From Spirogloea muscicola (Eukaryota > Streptophyta > Zygnematophyceae > Spirogloeales > Spirogloeaceae): a DNA stretch of 37,017 nucleotides. This document shows positions 10,079 through 21,729 of this stretch, piece by piece. Position numbers and translations under genes: made by a program. How positions within the stretch are numbered: position 1 is the stretch's first letter; every line of letters starts with the position of its first letter. The notes beneath the pieces were generated by a model. That model searched no databases and was not told the DNA's origin. It saw nothing but the letters and a program-made list of their open reading frames with translations. The DNA lies in contig WELB01000002.1 in the NCBI GenBank assembly GCA_009602725.1, forward strand, positions 1,968,097 through 2,005,113. The letters are read 5' to 3'.

Positions 10079-11253
10079 CAAAGTTGATTCATCCAGCACT
10101 CTCAGGTATTCTCTATTCTTCTTACATTGGTCTAGCTAGTCAGTGTGACATTGACTTCATGCTTTCTCCTTGACTTCATGCATGCAGCGGATCCGGCCAT
10201 CAGCACGATGATGCACACGTTGTTGGCTATTGCTGGTCAGATTAGCCAATGCAAGAAACCGAAGTCAAGAGTTTTAAGCACAAGAAGTGGACTCTTACAC
10301 TACAATGGATGGTCTCGCTCGATGCATCACATCTCTCCCACCAATGCTCGCAGCAATGGGTTGTTTGCGATAGTGTCTGGTCATGGTCCTGATGCCAAAG
10401 TTTTGCTCCTCACACAGGCTGGCAGGTGGTCAGTCATTTCAAGGCAATACCAGGATTATGAATCAGGCAAATGCAGGCTTGACTCTCCCTGTCCATCTGT
10501 CCGCAAGCAAGCTGCACCTAGGGTTATCTGCAAAGGACTGTCATGGCCGTTGGAGGGGTCTGCAAAGCCCTAAAAGTTGATGAAACTGTCGAGGGAGCAG
10601 TGGGCCGATGATGATGCGCCTACAATCAGGCTCACCGTGCTCATAGCAATATCAGCTATCAGCTAATGCACAAGTCTGTGTGGGGCTCACAGACTTGTAC
10701 ATTTGGGCTTGCGTACTCGTGTTGTCAAAGTGCCTCACCCTGCCTACATTACTACGTCAACTTGACTGGATATTGCCGATCTCCCATGAGGAGATTTTAG
10801 ATTGGAGGCTCAAGCAAGCACGACATGGAGAAGGACCTCCAGACTAACAGTCTGTCAGAAAGGCTACCGCCTTAAGTGTTTGTGAATCGTAGTCTGATTG
10901 CCACAGTATCTGTAGAAGCAGGCATTGATGATTCTTATACCTTGGAGGAAAAGGCAGTAATGCTGGTACAGATTGCTTGATTTTTTCACCATGACAGGTG
11001 AATGAAAGATCGCTTTCAAGTAGCATAACAAGCTGAAGATGCTCAAAGACAACGAATTTGGGTATCAATTGCCATCTTGGGCCAGAACCAGATCATGCAA
11101 TTCTGCCAATGGAATAAAGTCAGGCGTGTTGGGCACAGAATCATTGTATCAGCACTTGCTCATCTTTACCTCATATCAGCAACTCATCTTCAACACTTTA
11201 AAAATCACTCAACAGTACTACGTCAGGACGCTGCGAGACTGCAAAGTGACACG

Positions 11254-11258
11254 TTACA
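11254..11258 (-). terminator. Possible UGUAA poly(A) signal of the raffinose synthase gene
   Basis: TTACA on the plus strand reads TGTAA on the minus strand. It is the first such motif after the stop codon, about 620 nt away. This is weak evidence. Confidence 0.2.
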
Positions 11259-11878
11259 CGTTTCTTGAGATGGCGCCTTGATAGAATGTACCAGGGCTGA
11301 AAAGCGTAGCCTGGGAGCTTAGAAGTCGACGAACTGATATGCAAGCACCAAACGCATGTGCTTCACATATCTCAGGACAGCTTCCTGTTCAGCAAGGCCA
11401 AAGCTAGAAAAAGCCAGTGCACTACTTCAAGGTGGCAGCAATTGTGCTGGATCACTGGGTATTTAACAACTTGACTGAAGCATTTCAGAGAATCAATCAT
11501 CGAGGAGCAGAGAAAGTGCTATGTGAAGCTACAAGGAAAAGTAGTCGGACTTATGAGCACGCAATTGTTATGCTCTTCTACCTACTCATAATAAGCAAAG
11601 GGATGATGTAGCAGGATAAGTCTTCTGTTTCATCAGGTTGTGTAGCCAATTCGGCAGTACCCACTGATAAAAATGGCTGCAGGGCTCGCATTGCAATGGC
11701 AAAGCTTTTAATTCGGCCTGCTGCAGGATAGGAATGCTGGAGTGAGGATAACGCAGGACCACTTGGGAAAGAACAAAATTTGTGAGCTACTGAGCAAAGG
11801 CAGATCATCTGCCAGCTTCTTGTGCGGCCAACTGCAGCTGACGTTTGGTATTGAAGTCGAAAGGAGAACACCAATTCC

Positions 11879-14800
11879 TCACACCTCTACCCGCAGCGAC
11901 CGAAATTTGGAACCCTCCAGCACAGGCAGAGTCATTGTCACCCGGCAACTTGCAGAGTCGTAGAGCACATCCACTCCACTTCCATCCAGGATACACTTTC
12001 GAGGTTTCCTTGTCGAGTAAACCACAAAGTCTCCAGAACCCCTGACCAGCATGTCCACTGCACAGCACGCCTTACAACATTGTCAACATGCAGACAATGC
12101 GAGACGGTCTGTAGGGCAAGCAGGCAGGTCCACACACCACCTTGAAGGCCTCATTTAATTGCCAAGGCTGGGTTCTGACAAAAACAACCGCGGCTGGAAT
12201 AGCACCTCCAAGCTCTGGTGGTGAAGCATCCAGGGCTTGCAGCTCCAGACACAGCTGGTCCCTGCTCTCATGCCGCTCTGGGGTACAGGGTGCATGAACA
12301 AGTTCCTGGTACTCGATAGAGTCGATAGCTCCGCCTGAGTTGAACATGCTGACCAAGCCGATGGGGGCGAAGGCCAGTCCTTGGGAGGCCACCTGTGACA
12401 AAAGAAGTGAGGCCACAGTGAGCAGGCAACAAACAAACACCTCAAGAACAGCCACCTATATGACTGAAGGGCCCACGCCGCACGACACACTTGTGTTCTT
12501 GGCAAAATGATGCTCAATGGTGAGGTCCATAGCAAATAGCATGTCCAGAATCACACCTTGATTGGTGCAATTGTGAAAAGCTCGTACTCCAAGACCCCCA
12601 ATGTCAGGGGAAGAGCTGCCCCCTTCACCAAGCGGATGAGTTCACCTGCCAGGCCATTGATACATGTCAGGCAGAGGATGCAATTTAGGTTGCTCCAAGG
12701 CAAAATATTACTCAGCAGCCTCTCCAACCCTACACCTCCTTAAATACTGCACTCCAGAATGACATTACGGGCTAGGCAAATAGTAAAGACCAACGGCGTG
12801 ACTCCACCATAGCAGCATGCATACCTCCTCGGTGGGAGTACGCAACAGAGTCTCCATCCCAGTCCCCCTCAGCCACCTGGCTAAGGTCATTCACATCGCT
12901 GGCCTTGATGATGCTGGTCACAGCTCCAGGCGCAGCATTGTGAATCAAATATTTTCCCCCGGTCTTGCACCATCCAGCTCCCTGCACACAATGCCACCAT
13001 CTTCTTCAAGAGAGGCCAAACAAGGCACAGGCAAGGCACAGCCGCGACTTCTACAATGTGTAGCAAAGACTCCTGGAGGTCACATGTCAAGTATAGTGCC
13101 AAACTGCCACAAGTGGACAAAGTGAAGGCGGGCAGAAGGTGCTACAATTCATTACAACCATCATTGGTCGACAAGCTCAAGGTGGCTGTAGCATATTATT
13201 TAGGACACAGAACAGGTACAGTGACACAAATACAACAGAGGAAGCACTGCACTGACACCAGACATTCTCACCTGACAATTGAAGGCCCCGACAATGCCAT
13301 TGCAGGCATTCATGTTCCACACTTTTAGCATGCTGAGACAAGATGTGGCAAGGAGACGCTTATCAGCATGAATCTATATATTCTGTAATGTCACATGACA
13401 ATCTGCGCTGGTTGTTACCAATAAGCATGTGCCAGTATCCCCACAGCTCACCTCTGGTTGTCTCTAGCTGGGTCCGTGAAGAGGCAATCACGAGTGGGTC
13501 TGCCAGGAAGACGGGCTCGCAAAACGCCACCATCTGGCAGGACTAGTTTCTTGAGAAGCTCGTAGTCGTGCATGTCGGGTTTATCACTGCAGCACGGCAG
13601 ACAACATGTAAGCTTTGTGATACACAGCTGAGTCTTGCTGAGAATTTGTGAGCCACTTTTGACTCCATTCAGGGGCAAACGTGACAACGACAATGACCAG
13701 CTACATCCATGCTTCAAGCCACCACCTTTTGTCCTAGACACCTGTCTCCTTCAAAACTTTCACCTGACATACACGGCACAACCACCGCAAGCACGTGCAG
13801 CAGCATGATACTCAGCCGCTGGATGAAGGCTCTGCATTGCACAAAGTCTGGACATGAGATGACAGGCATGCAAATGCGGGGTAATGGTGCACAGTCAATG
13901 TCCCAGCCCAAAAGCTGCAGCTTGCCGCAGATGACGCGCAACATAAGCGTCACTGCAGTATATGTGTAAGTGCTCGGCACTTTTAGCAGGACAGGGCAGC
14001 TGATGACCAGGACATGGGCTCACATGAAACATATCCCAGTCAGGCTGCATAAATTCCCCAAGAAACAGGCTGTTATATGCCACCTGCAGGGCATAACACA
14101 GCAGAGCTGGCTCATAAGTACTGTTGTAACATGCAGAGCGGCGCTTGGAAAGGGGACGGCGAAACATAGACTGCACAAGGCCCCTGTACACTTAAAGTCA
14201 ATGCTGATCTGGTGACTTGACAGACTCATGTTCCTAGCTACAACAATACAATTATTTCTGCTTGCCTCACCGAAGCAATGTGGACAGTGTGCGATGCTGG
14301 ATCCCTGGGCCAGAAGTCATCTGATGCTCGCACTACAGCCGTGTGCTTTGAGCTGATGAAAGGTGTTCAAATCTCAGTGGTGAGAATGGGACTCAATGCC
14401 GTTAGGAAACAATCACTCCACATGTCACTGAACAATTATGTCAACAAGGTAGAGAACCAATTCTCCTATGATGCATGCAACAGGCAGTCTCCTCCAAATA
14501 CCCAACATAGCTGTTCCTAGACCTAGACCAAACCATACCCGCCCCCTCTCATCATCCAGGGCGAAGAGCATGATGAAGGCATCAACAGCTATGATTGCAA
14601 GTCAAATCCAGCTCCTACCTGTAAAGCCCGTCAGTGTTGTGGCTCATGCAGGCAATGATGCCATTGTCTGGGAAATTGCGCCCAATGGACGCTTCCAAAG
14701 CAGCATGATACTGCTTTGCCATGGCAACTCTTCCACCATGGCCAGCACCCAGCGTTTCCAGAATATTCTGAGAGTCGACCTGGACTCAAAGAAGCAGTAG

Positions 14801-17800
14801 CACATCAGCACACAACATACCAAACGTCCTTCCTCTTGAATGGGCAGTCAGTCTTCCGATCAGTCTTCAAGGTGGCAGGGCCAAAATACTTACATTCAGA
14901 CAGTAAAGAACAAACAAAGGCCTGATCACATCAAAGATCTCACCTTCACTCCATCAATGCCTGCTGAAGCAAGGTATGCATGCATGTCATTGTAGAAGTC
15001 ATGGATCCTGCTGGGGTGCACGACGCCCAGGCCGTTGGTCGTGAGGCTATCCATGGCCATGTCGGGCGCATTGCCAAGCACACCTGGTGTGTGTACAGGG
15101 TATGTTAGTGCAGTCTCGTATCTTCCAAATAGATCGGGCTTGATTCCTCCCCAGTACCCCATAAGTGCGTGCCACACATAGATATACCTGCACATGGACG
15201 GACAGGTAGGACTACCATGAGCAGCCTATATCCCTTACAATGAAGGCCACAGTCTCTGATCCACTCGTATCGGATACCCACTCCAGCCTGCTAGTAAGCA
15301 AAACTCATCAAGCACAGCCGCATACGGCTGTGCACCGTACTTGACATCGTGCAGCTCCTTGGCATCCCGCACAACATCCCCAAGTCCAAGTATGGCCTCG
15401 ATCCCACTGGCCTCCTCTGGCGCAGTGCGTCTTCTCTTGCTGTTTCTGAGGAACTTCTGATTCTCCTTAAGGTCCACCAATCTGTTTGCATACCTATGAC
15501 AACAACAGAAAGCAGCCATGGAGGGTATGACATTCAACTGCAGATGAACTCAACGTTGTAAGCTGGGCACAGAGCCTAGACGGCAATCGAGCAGACCCAA
15601 ACCCCCCACTCCGGCCATCAGCAGAATCCAGGAACCTTCATAAACCCTACACCTAAACCCTAAACCTAACCCTAACACGTAACCCTAAACCCCAGTCGCC
15701 AGCTAATGTGGGCGAGCACAGGAGGGAAGGGGTAGCAGGCAAGCCGGAGGTCTCACTGTGTTCCCTGAGTGATGACAGCGCCATCTACATCCAGCCCCTC
15801 GTCTGCTGCGACTGACTGCCAGCCGTCGTCGATGATGAGGAACTTTGCTGGTGTCCCTCCTTTAGCCAAGCTGGGCACCACGACAATCCTGGAAATGTGA
15901 GCTCCACATTCTACCTGCAGCTAACTGCTACTTGCAGCATGCCGCTAGACAGCCACCAGCCCTCGCACAAGACAGCCCTCGCACCCGGGCAAGAAGCGAA
16001 GCAAAGCCCGACCTGGTAAGCCCGCTGTCGACGCCCTCGGCATTCACGTCAGTGTAGAAGGCATCCCATGTGCACCATCCGAAGTAGTCCAGCATTCCAG
16101 GCATCTGGTAAGAGTCCGTCCAGTAAGGCAAGAGGCCGTCAGAGGGCCTACAACATCTCAGCAGCATGACAGGTTGCAAACTGGGTTGCACAAGGCGAGC
16201 ACGTTGAACAAACTTTGAATGCTCAACGCAAGACCCGCTCTGGCGAAACAAGCCTGTGGCTGTCTGACCTTCTTGTTCTTGCGGGAGACGAATGATTGGG
16301 AGAGGAGCTCAAGCGAACTGCGACACAAGTGCCCACAAGTCGTGAGAAGTCTATGGCTAACAAGACCGGCTGCACGAAGACACAAGCTCCCCCTGGCACT
16401 CCCGCAAGGACGTACCCCCTTGGCGGGTGCCAGACAAACCCAGGCCCACCCAACCTAAGCTGCAATGCTACAATGGGTGCAAGACAAAGCAGGAGTCGGT
16501 CTGTGCCCAGTGACTACGTGCCCATTGGTGTTTGTCAAGGGTGCCTCATCTGGCTCGCACTAGCTTTGTGACCATTCTCAGCTTAACAGATGACGGGTGA
16601 ACGTGACAGACGGCGCCACCAAGGCAGTGCTTAGGGACGGGGGCTGATGGCAGGAACGGTAGGTGAATGGATGATATGCTCACTCTACAGCGTCAGCAAT
16701 GACTTTGTACGGGTCCGGCCCAGAATTTACAAACAAGGCTTTCACAGACTGGTCCACTTTGACAGAGGGACAACCTGCAGCAACAACCTTGCAAATCAAG
16801 AGATGCACATGCAGCCCTGCAGGAGAAGCCCCAGATGCCGACCTCGCCACTTAAAGCAGCAACACAGATGGGAGACCCGAGGGGAGGGCTGACTGATGTG
16901 TGCAAGTGAGTCTCTGACATCGTGCTCTATGCAACCTAATGCGTCAGCTGAAGCCGCTTCCCCCCGACGAACGGCAGGAGGTAAAAGGGCGATGCCGCTG
17001 CCCTCTGCAGCCGCTCCCTCCTCCCCCATCCCTCCAGACTCAGTCTGAGCGCGAGCTGCAGCAGGAAAGCGATGAGAGCTCACCGCTCTCAAGGCAGATC
17101 TCGACCTCGTCGTCGAGGTTGCCTTGGAGGGATGCCCTGAACGCACCATCCAGCTGCGGGAGGAAGACCGTGTACATGACCTCCCCGCCAACAGCTCCCA
17201 CGTCATCCTTGTCATCCTCGCTCTCCACGAGGAGAAACTGCGTCTCGAGCGGCAGCTGCTTGCCGCAAGACCCCATGGCCTGGGTCATCCACCACAACTT
17301 GAAGCGGAAGCAGGCCATGAAGCGGAGGCCTCTGCGCACGCAAGGGCAACCAGGTGCCAAGTGAGGTGAGCGAGCAGGTGTGCCAGCCAGCAAGGCAACC
17401 TGACAATGCAAAAGCCTATCTCTCTCTGCCAAGCCCTACGCCCTGCAGCCCTGCCAGGTATGCAAACCCTCATGCGACGGCCCATGCCGACTCACAGAAT
17501 AAAAATTTCATGTCTCCTGCCACGCAGCGGAGGGACCAGTGACCAGCAGCAGCTTCGAAAGAATGGGTGCGGCCAGGCGACTGCATGCGAAAGCGCACCT
17601 GAGCTTCCCGATGGAGAAGACGTGGCGGCTCTTGGGCTCAGCAGCGGTGAATCCGATGTAGACCCCCTCCACGCCAGCTGGCGCACAGACGGACACATTG
17701 CTCGGCACGTCGCCGAGGACCTTTCTGCCGTGTACGATCAGGTCGCCGCCGGCAATGCATATCTCTGCCAGCACCGCAGGCCACAGGGAGCTCAACCGTC

Positions 17801-17975
17801 AACCCCAAACCTCGACTCTTTCCGGCACCTCTTCTAGTGTTAGCGCGAGGGACGGCGGCGGCCCGCGGCGTCTGGCAAGGTGCACTCGCGGCTTCGGCAG
17901 CCACAGTGAGTGACACAGGTCGACGAGCGTACTTGGATCAGCCTGTAGCTCGAAGGGGGGCGTGGCAGCCACCAT
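11879..17975 (-). CDS. RFS: Raffinose synthase / Sip1-family (GH36) protein
   Basis: This family transfers galactose from galactinol to sucrose (raffinose synthase) or hydrolyses alpha-galactosides; which one cannot be told here. Exons: 17975-17933, 17764-17599, 17331-17084, 16774-16684, 16147-16013, 15888-15757, 15493-15341, 15187-14944, 14779-14619, 14352-14271, 14083-14024, 13831-13764, 13586-13452, 13332-13272, 12981-12825, 12645-12557, 12392-12141, 12070-11879. All phases agree; ~822 aa. Motifs: [28 protein letters not shown] (~203-217), [31 protein letters not shown] (nucleophile region, Asp ~406), [11 protein letters not shown] (acid/base region, Asp ~470), [29 protein letters not shown] and [15 protein letters not shown]. 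Exon 17 carries ~50 extra residues after the SGGA strand. The last splice pair is the least sure. The frame stays open upstream of the ATG with an Arg/Ala/Thr-rich stretch but no further in-frame ATG. Confidence 0.93.
15641..15694. repeat. Interstitial telomere-like CCCTAAA tract
   Basis: Repeated CCCTAAA/CCTAAC-type units in the intron between exons 6 and 7 of the raffinose synthase gene. They match the plant and trebouxiophyte TTTAGGG telomere unit imperfectly over ~54 bp. Confidence 0.75.
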
Positions 17976-18589
17976 CCTCTCGAGCAGGGCCGTGTCGGCA
18001 GCCACAGCACTGGCACGCAGAGTCGTCAGCCGGTGCCGGGCGGCCTGCAAGGCCGGGCGGCGGCCGAGGGCGGTGGCGGCGGCGGGGCGGAGGCGCAGGC
18101 CGAAGAGGGCCGCGTAGGCAGGCGGGGCGGAGGGAGCGGGGCCCAGGAAAAGAGGAATGATCCAAGGACGGGAAGCGGTGAGAAAAGCAAGCACACGGCA
18201 GAAACGGAACCCCTGATCAAGCGGGGCGCGCCGCCGAAGCGGGCCCCGTGGATCGGGCGGCGTCGGCGAAGATCCCCCGGGCGGCCGTGCGGGCGTGGCC
18301 GCGCCCATCTGCCACGCCTGGCGCGGCCCGCGCCGCCCGATCCACGTCGGCGCGCATCGCACGGCGCCCGCGCGCTCGGTGGGCCCCGCCCTCACCCACC
18401 TGCCTTCCCGCCGCGGGGCTGACCGCGTCCCCCCCGCCTCCGCAGCCGTCGGCTGGCGCCCGCTTGGACCCCGCTTGGCTCCAGCTTGGACCAAGCTTCA
18501 CCCCCACGAAAAGCGCCCCCGACGGCGCCGGCCGTCCCTGGCGCCCGCCACCTACCCCATCTCATCCGACCCCTCCGCTTCTCAGTCCT
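17976..18589. other. GC-rich upstream region of the raffinose synthase gene
   Basis: Very GC-rich DNA with long overlapping open frames on both strands, which is expected from composition. The minus-strand frame joined to exon 1 is open up to about 18494 and encodes a transit-peptide-like Arg/Ala stretch, but it lacks an ATG. No promoter element is recognisable. Confidence 0.35.
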
Positions 18590-18660
18590 TCGCACTCCGG
18601 CTCCCATTCCTTTGGGCTGGCCTCTCCCAGCCACCACTTAATCTGGCCGCGCTTGCTCCG
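18590..18660 (+). mobile_element. Element 3' tail variant with hairpin
   Basis: The hairpin at 18614-18632 (GGCTGG/CCAGCC) is followed by TTAATCTGGCCGCGCTTGCT. The sequence is nearly the same as 345-412 and 25040-25112, and inverted at 24585-24655. Confidence 0.6.
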
Positions 18661-18779
18661 CTTCTTCTGCTTCCGTGCAGGCCCCGGTGCCTGCGTTCCT
18701 TCCTCTCTGCCTGCACTGTGCAGTAGTGGCTCGATCAGACCTACATCCCGGTCATCTTGATTATCCTACATGGCTCCTT

Positions 18780-19273
18780 GCCTAGTCACGTCTTGCAGAG
18801 CTTGTCGGCCCCTTCGGCGTTGTCAATTCTCTTCGGGCGGAGCTGTTCCGAGGCCGCGACTCTGGGAGTTCCACTTTCTAATCTGGCGGCGGGCACGTAT
18901 TGACCGACATGTGTCGTTGACCCCCGCCACGTACCGTCAGACGATCGGAGAAGCCACTGTCACTCACCCGCCACGAAGCTGGGCGGCGAGTAAGCATAGT
19001 CCACGCTCGAGAAGAGCAGCCTGTAGAAGAGTACCTGCGTGCCCGCAGAGCCCTCGCTGCTGCCTCTGGCTCTGGCCAGGGGACCCACTTCCAGGAGCCT
19101 AGCTTCTCTGACCTGAGGCTGCTTAGCAGAGGTTACTGAGGAATACGTAGCTGCTTTGTTTCTTGTTGTGCTTGTTTTTCTTAGTGCTTTCCCTGGCCCC
19201 CTTCTCGTACTTCGTTCCCTCTCTTTGGGGCTGGCTTTTCCAGCCCCTATCCTCAATGGGCGAGCCCTTTCTT
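18780..19273 (+). pseudogene. LINE-like remnant, QEPSFSD subfamily, with 3' tail
   Basis: The frame at 19040-19137 reads RRALAAASGSGQGTHFQEPS, then FSDLRLLSRGY and a TGA. The tail contains hairpin 19227-19247 (GGGGCTGG/CCAGCCCC) and GGGCGAGCCC. The whole of 19043-19273 matches the reverse complement of 36785-37013. Confidence 0.6.
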
Positions 19274-19279
19274 TCTGTG

Positions 19280-19626
19280 CGTAGAGCGCTTCGATCTCAT
19301 GCGCACCGCTGCCTTCTACGCTGCCGTTCTCGATATATCCCTCCAGCGGTCCATGGCCCACGCTTTTCACCTGGCGTGCTGGCCGTGCTCTCACTGCCGC
19401 CTCTGGCTTTGTCAGGGGTATAGTTTTCCGGCAGCTAGTCTGTCGCATTTGAGGCTCCTCACTCGTAGCTACTGAGTGGTCCATCCTCCACCCGTTCTGA
19501 CATAGCATCTTCCGGCCCCTCCGTCACTGTTGCTTTAAGCCCCTCCGTCATTTGGCCACTTCGACCCTCTGTCAATTCTTTTCGGGCTAGGCTTCTCACA
19601 GCCCTTGCCCCCTCTGGGAGAGCCGC
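19280..19626 (+). pseudogene. LINE-like remnant with 3' tail
   Basis: Peptide fragments in shifting frames (DISLQRSMAHAFHL, then SFPAASLSHLRLLTRSY-stop near 19468) match the common C-terminus. The tail, with hairpin 19584-19604, ends GGGAGAGCCGCTTCTT. Confidence 0.55.
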
Positions 19627-19689
19627 TTCTTTTAGTTGCTATAGAGTGACTCATCCTACCCCAGATTTTTGAGATTAAGCTTCTGGCTT

Positions 19690-19880
19690 CTTCGTACTTT
19701 GGCCCCTTAGAACCTTGTCAAATTCATCTCGGGCTGGCTTCTCACAGCCCTTGCCCCCATCGGGAGAGCCACTTTCTTTCTACGGATGCCCTGGTACAGG
19801 AATGGCGAAGTGCCTCGGCTCGGCCACCCCCTTGTCTCATTCTTTCCGGGCTGGTTCTTCACAGCCCAGATGCCCATTGG
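19690..19880 (+). mobile_element. Two further element 3' tails
   Basis: Hairpins at 19731-19750 and 19848-19867 share the GGGCTG/CAGCCC stem and the preceding TTGTC and TTC-rich sequence. The first is followed by CCCTTGCCCC and GGGAGAGCCACTT. Confidence 0.5.
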
Positions 19881-20042
19881 AACAGCTATTTCTCTGATGC
19901 CGGGGCGACCACTTCTTCCCATGCGCCATGGACATCTACGGCGGCTACGGAACGATGTGGTCTTCCCTCATCCATCGCCTGGCACTGCATGTCGATGCCC
20001 GCCGACGTAGTCGGGCGGGTAGCTTGGGGCATTCTAGCGTCC

Positions 20043-20540
20043 CGCAAGCCATTGTTGCATGCTGTAGAATGCGACTATCATTAAGTCTACAGCGCTCCCA
20101 GGCACTCGCGATACACCAGCGTGCTGGTCGTGCATTAGCCCAGGCTAATGGCTTCCGTGGTGGTGCGTTGGCGCCTCAGTATAGCTTGTCAGATATGCAT
20201 GTGCTCACTCGGGAATATTAGTGTCCCCCTTAGCCCAGCTCATTACCCAGTTAACAGGAGGATGATCTTGACGCCTAGAATTGGCCTCCCTTTCAATCTC
20301 ATGCGCACCGCCCGCCTTCTCTCACTGATGCGCACCGTGCGCCTCCTCTCTGACTCTTGCTTTGCCTTCACCCTCCGCCCTGGCTCACAGCAAGACCATC
20401 CTCCGCAGTGTCTCACCCAGCCCGGGCAAGCCAGGAGAGATGGCGCGCGCTGCGCATGAAACAAAAGGGGAGGCCAGACCAAGCCAGCACACTGTTTGTA
20501 AGAAGAACCAGGAATCCGAGTGGGTATGAGGTAACGGAAC
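20043..20540 (+). pseudogene. LINE-like remnant with intact C-terminal frame
   Basis: An uninterrupted frame (CCRMRLSLSLQRSQALAIHQ, RAGRALAQANGF, SLSDMHVLTREY) ends at TAG 20219-20221. The following tail contains AGCTCATTACCCAGTTAAC and TTGGCCTCCCTTTCAATC, then GCGCACCG repeats. It is shared with 3719-3830 and, inverted, with 36430-36515. Confidence 0.6.
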
Positions 20541-21053
20541 GCTTTATTCAACTGAAGGCGGACTTCAGCACCCACGAGTGAGTCACGAGCGGCACCCGGA
20601 ATGGCGCAGCACTACCGACGATGGCGCGTGTCTGCAGGCGTGGCAGCCCACAGCACGGCCCATAGGTCAAAGGGGTGGAAAAAGAGAACAGGATTACGTG
20701 TATTTGAAACAAACGAATTCCACATGGCCAAGTACAAAGGCAAGCACATCTGAAGACATACATAATCTACAGCAGATTGACCCGCTCAGTAACCACGGGT
20801 CAAAACATGAAGGTCGCTAACCGATGCCTGAATACGAGACGGCAGATACGAATCGGACGCAGCAGCCCATGGCATAGGGCTGCTGCGTCCGAAGCACTGT
20901 GCTGGTGCTCCGCGCAGACACGCGCTTCGCCTCCAGTGCTGCAGTCGCTGAGCACCCCGCCTGACGGCAGTGCTGCCGGCTGTTCATCCTTGTCGCGGCC
21001 AACAGCGTCTGCAGGAGAGAGGCGCCGTACTCGGTCATGGCAAAGGGCGCATC
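20541..21053. other. Intergenic
   Basis: This lies between repeat DNA and a weak ORF on the plus strand, and downstream of the minus-strand Rab gene. No exon, RNA gene or repeat is recognisable. Confidence 0.3.
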
Positions 21054-21515
21054 ATGGCATGCATCATGGCAGCAAGTGCCTCGTGCTCGAGCTGCCAGCC
21101 TAGCACGTCAACTGGCGGCCTTGCAAGCTTGGCTTGGCGTTGTTGGGGGCGCCTTGCCTTGGTCCTGCTGTTCGGTCTTCCTGTCTTGCTTGTGTCTCCG
21201 GCAAGTCAGCTTGCTACACCACCTCTCAAGGTCGCCAGACTTCGTCCAAAGGACAGCTATGACCTTGAGATGCTCAACATCCGCCTGCGTTTGATCCAGG
21301 GTGGCAACATTGGCGGCCTGTATTTCCCATCCAACGACAAGTCTAGGAGCTGCGTCCACTGTGTGCCGCCAGTAAGGACTTCGCCTCTTTCCCATACCCG
21401 CACGACCTACCCTGTTCTGACCGTCTACATGGGCCAGCCCCACGCGTGTCGCCCTAATGATGTGGATGCAATCCTAGTCCGCTCCAGTACAACACAATGG
21501 CCTCTCCGACACTAG
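21054..21515 (+). CDS. Hypothetical type II membrane protein (weak)
   Basis: A single-exon frame of ~153 codons from ATG 21054 has no recognised family. It encodes a short Ser/Cys-rich N-terminus, a hydrophobic segment (LALVLLFGLPVLLVSPA) that could be a signal anchor, and then a normal-looking soluble stretch (KVARLRPKDSYDLEMLNIRL). Codon choice there looks coding-like. The C-terminal third looks less convincing, and an intron may begin near 21350. It lies antisense to the likely 3' UTR of the Rab gene. It could be a chance frame, a gene fragment or the first exon of an unrecognised gene. Confidence 0.25.
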   Translation: MACIMAASASCSSCQPSTSTGGLASLAWRCWGRLALVLLFGLPVLLVSPASQLATPPLKVARLRPKDSYDLEMLNIRLRLIQGGNIGGLYFPSNDKSRSCVHCVPPVRTSPLSHTRTTYPVLTVYMGQPHACRPNDVDAILVRSSTTQWPLRH

Positions 21516-21729
21516 TAGACCGCTTATCCAATTGAGTTTGGACCCTTTATAGGATTTCTTCCTCTCTTGCGCGGTCTTACCAACAAACGGCCCCACACAT
21601 ACTTCGGCCTCGCTCACTGGCCCCCCAATGGGGCATTTGCCAAACGCTTTCCATTCATATGCCTGGGCCTGGCCATGATAACAATGCGTCCTGGGAGGCG
21701 CAAGCGCATCAAGCTGCCCAGCGGCTGTG

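Larger units (their letters stand above)
9912..11878. other. Convergent 3' flanks of XPB and raffinose synthase genes
   Basis: No convincing exon was seen. The longest frame (10145-10573, +) shows no family motif. TGTAA occurs on the plus strand at 10074-10078, 163 nt after the XPB stop. It occurs on the minus strand at 11258-11254, about 620 nt after the raffinose synthase stop. Both fit the chlorophyte UGUAA poly(A) signal, the second less well. No copy of the dispersed repeat was recognised here. Confidence 0.45.

Noticed and set aside
10145-10573. 142-codon frame downstream of XPB
   Set aside because: No family motif or splice support; it lies in the probable 3' flank of XPB.
15336-15341. 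Raffinose synthase exon 7 ending at TACG|GTGCAC
   Set aside because: That donor gives the wrong phase for exon 8. The AA|GTACGG donor at 15341 restores VKYIYVWHA.
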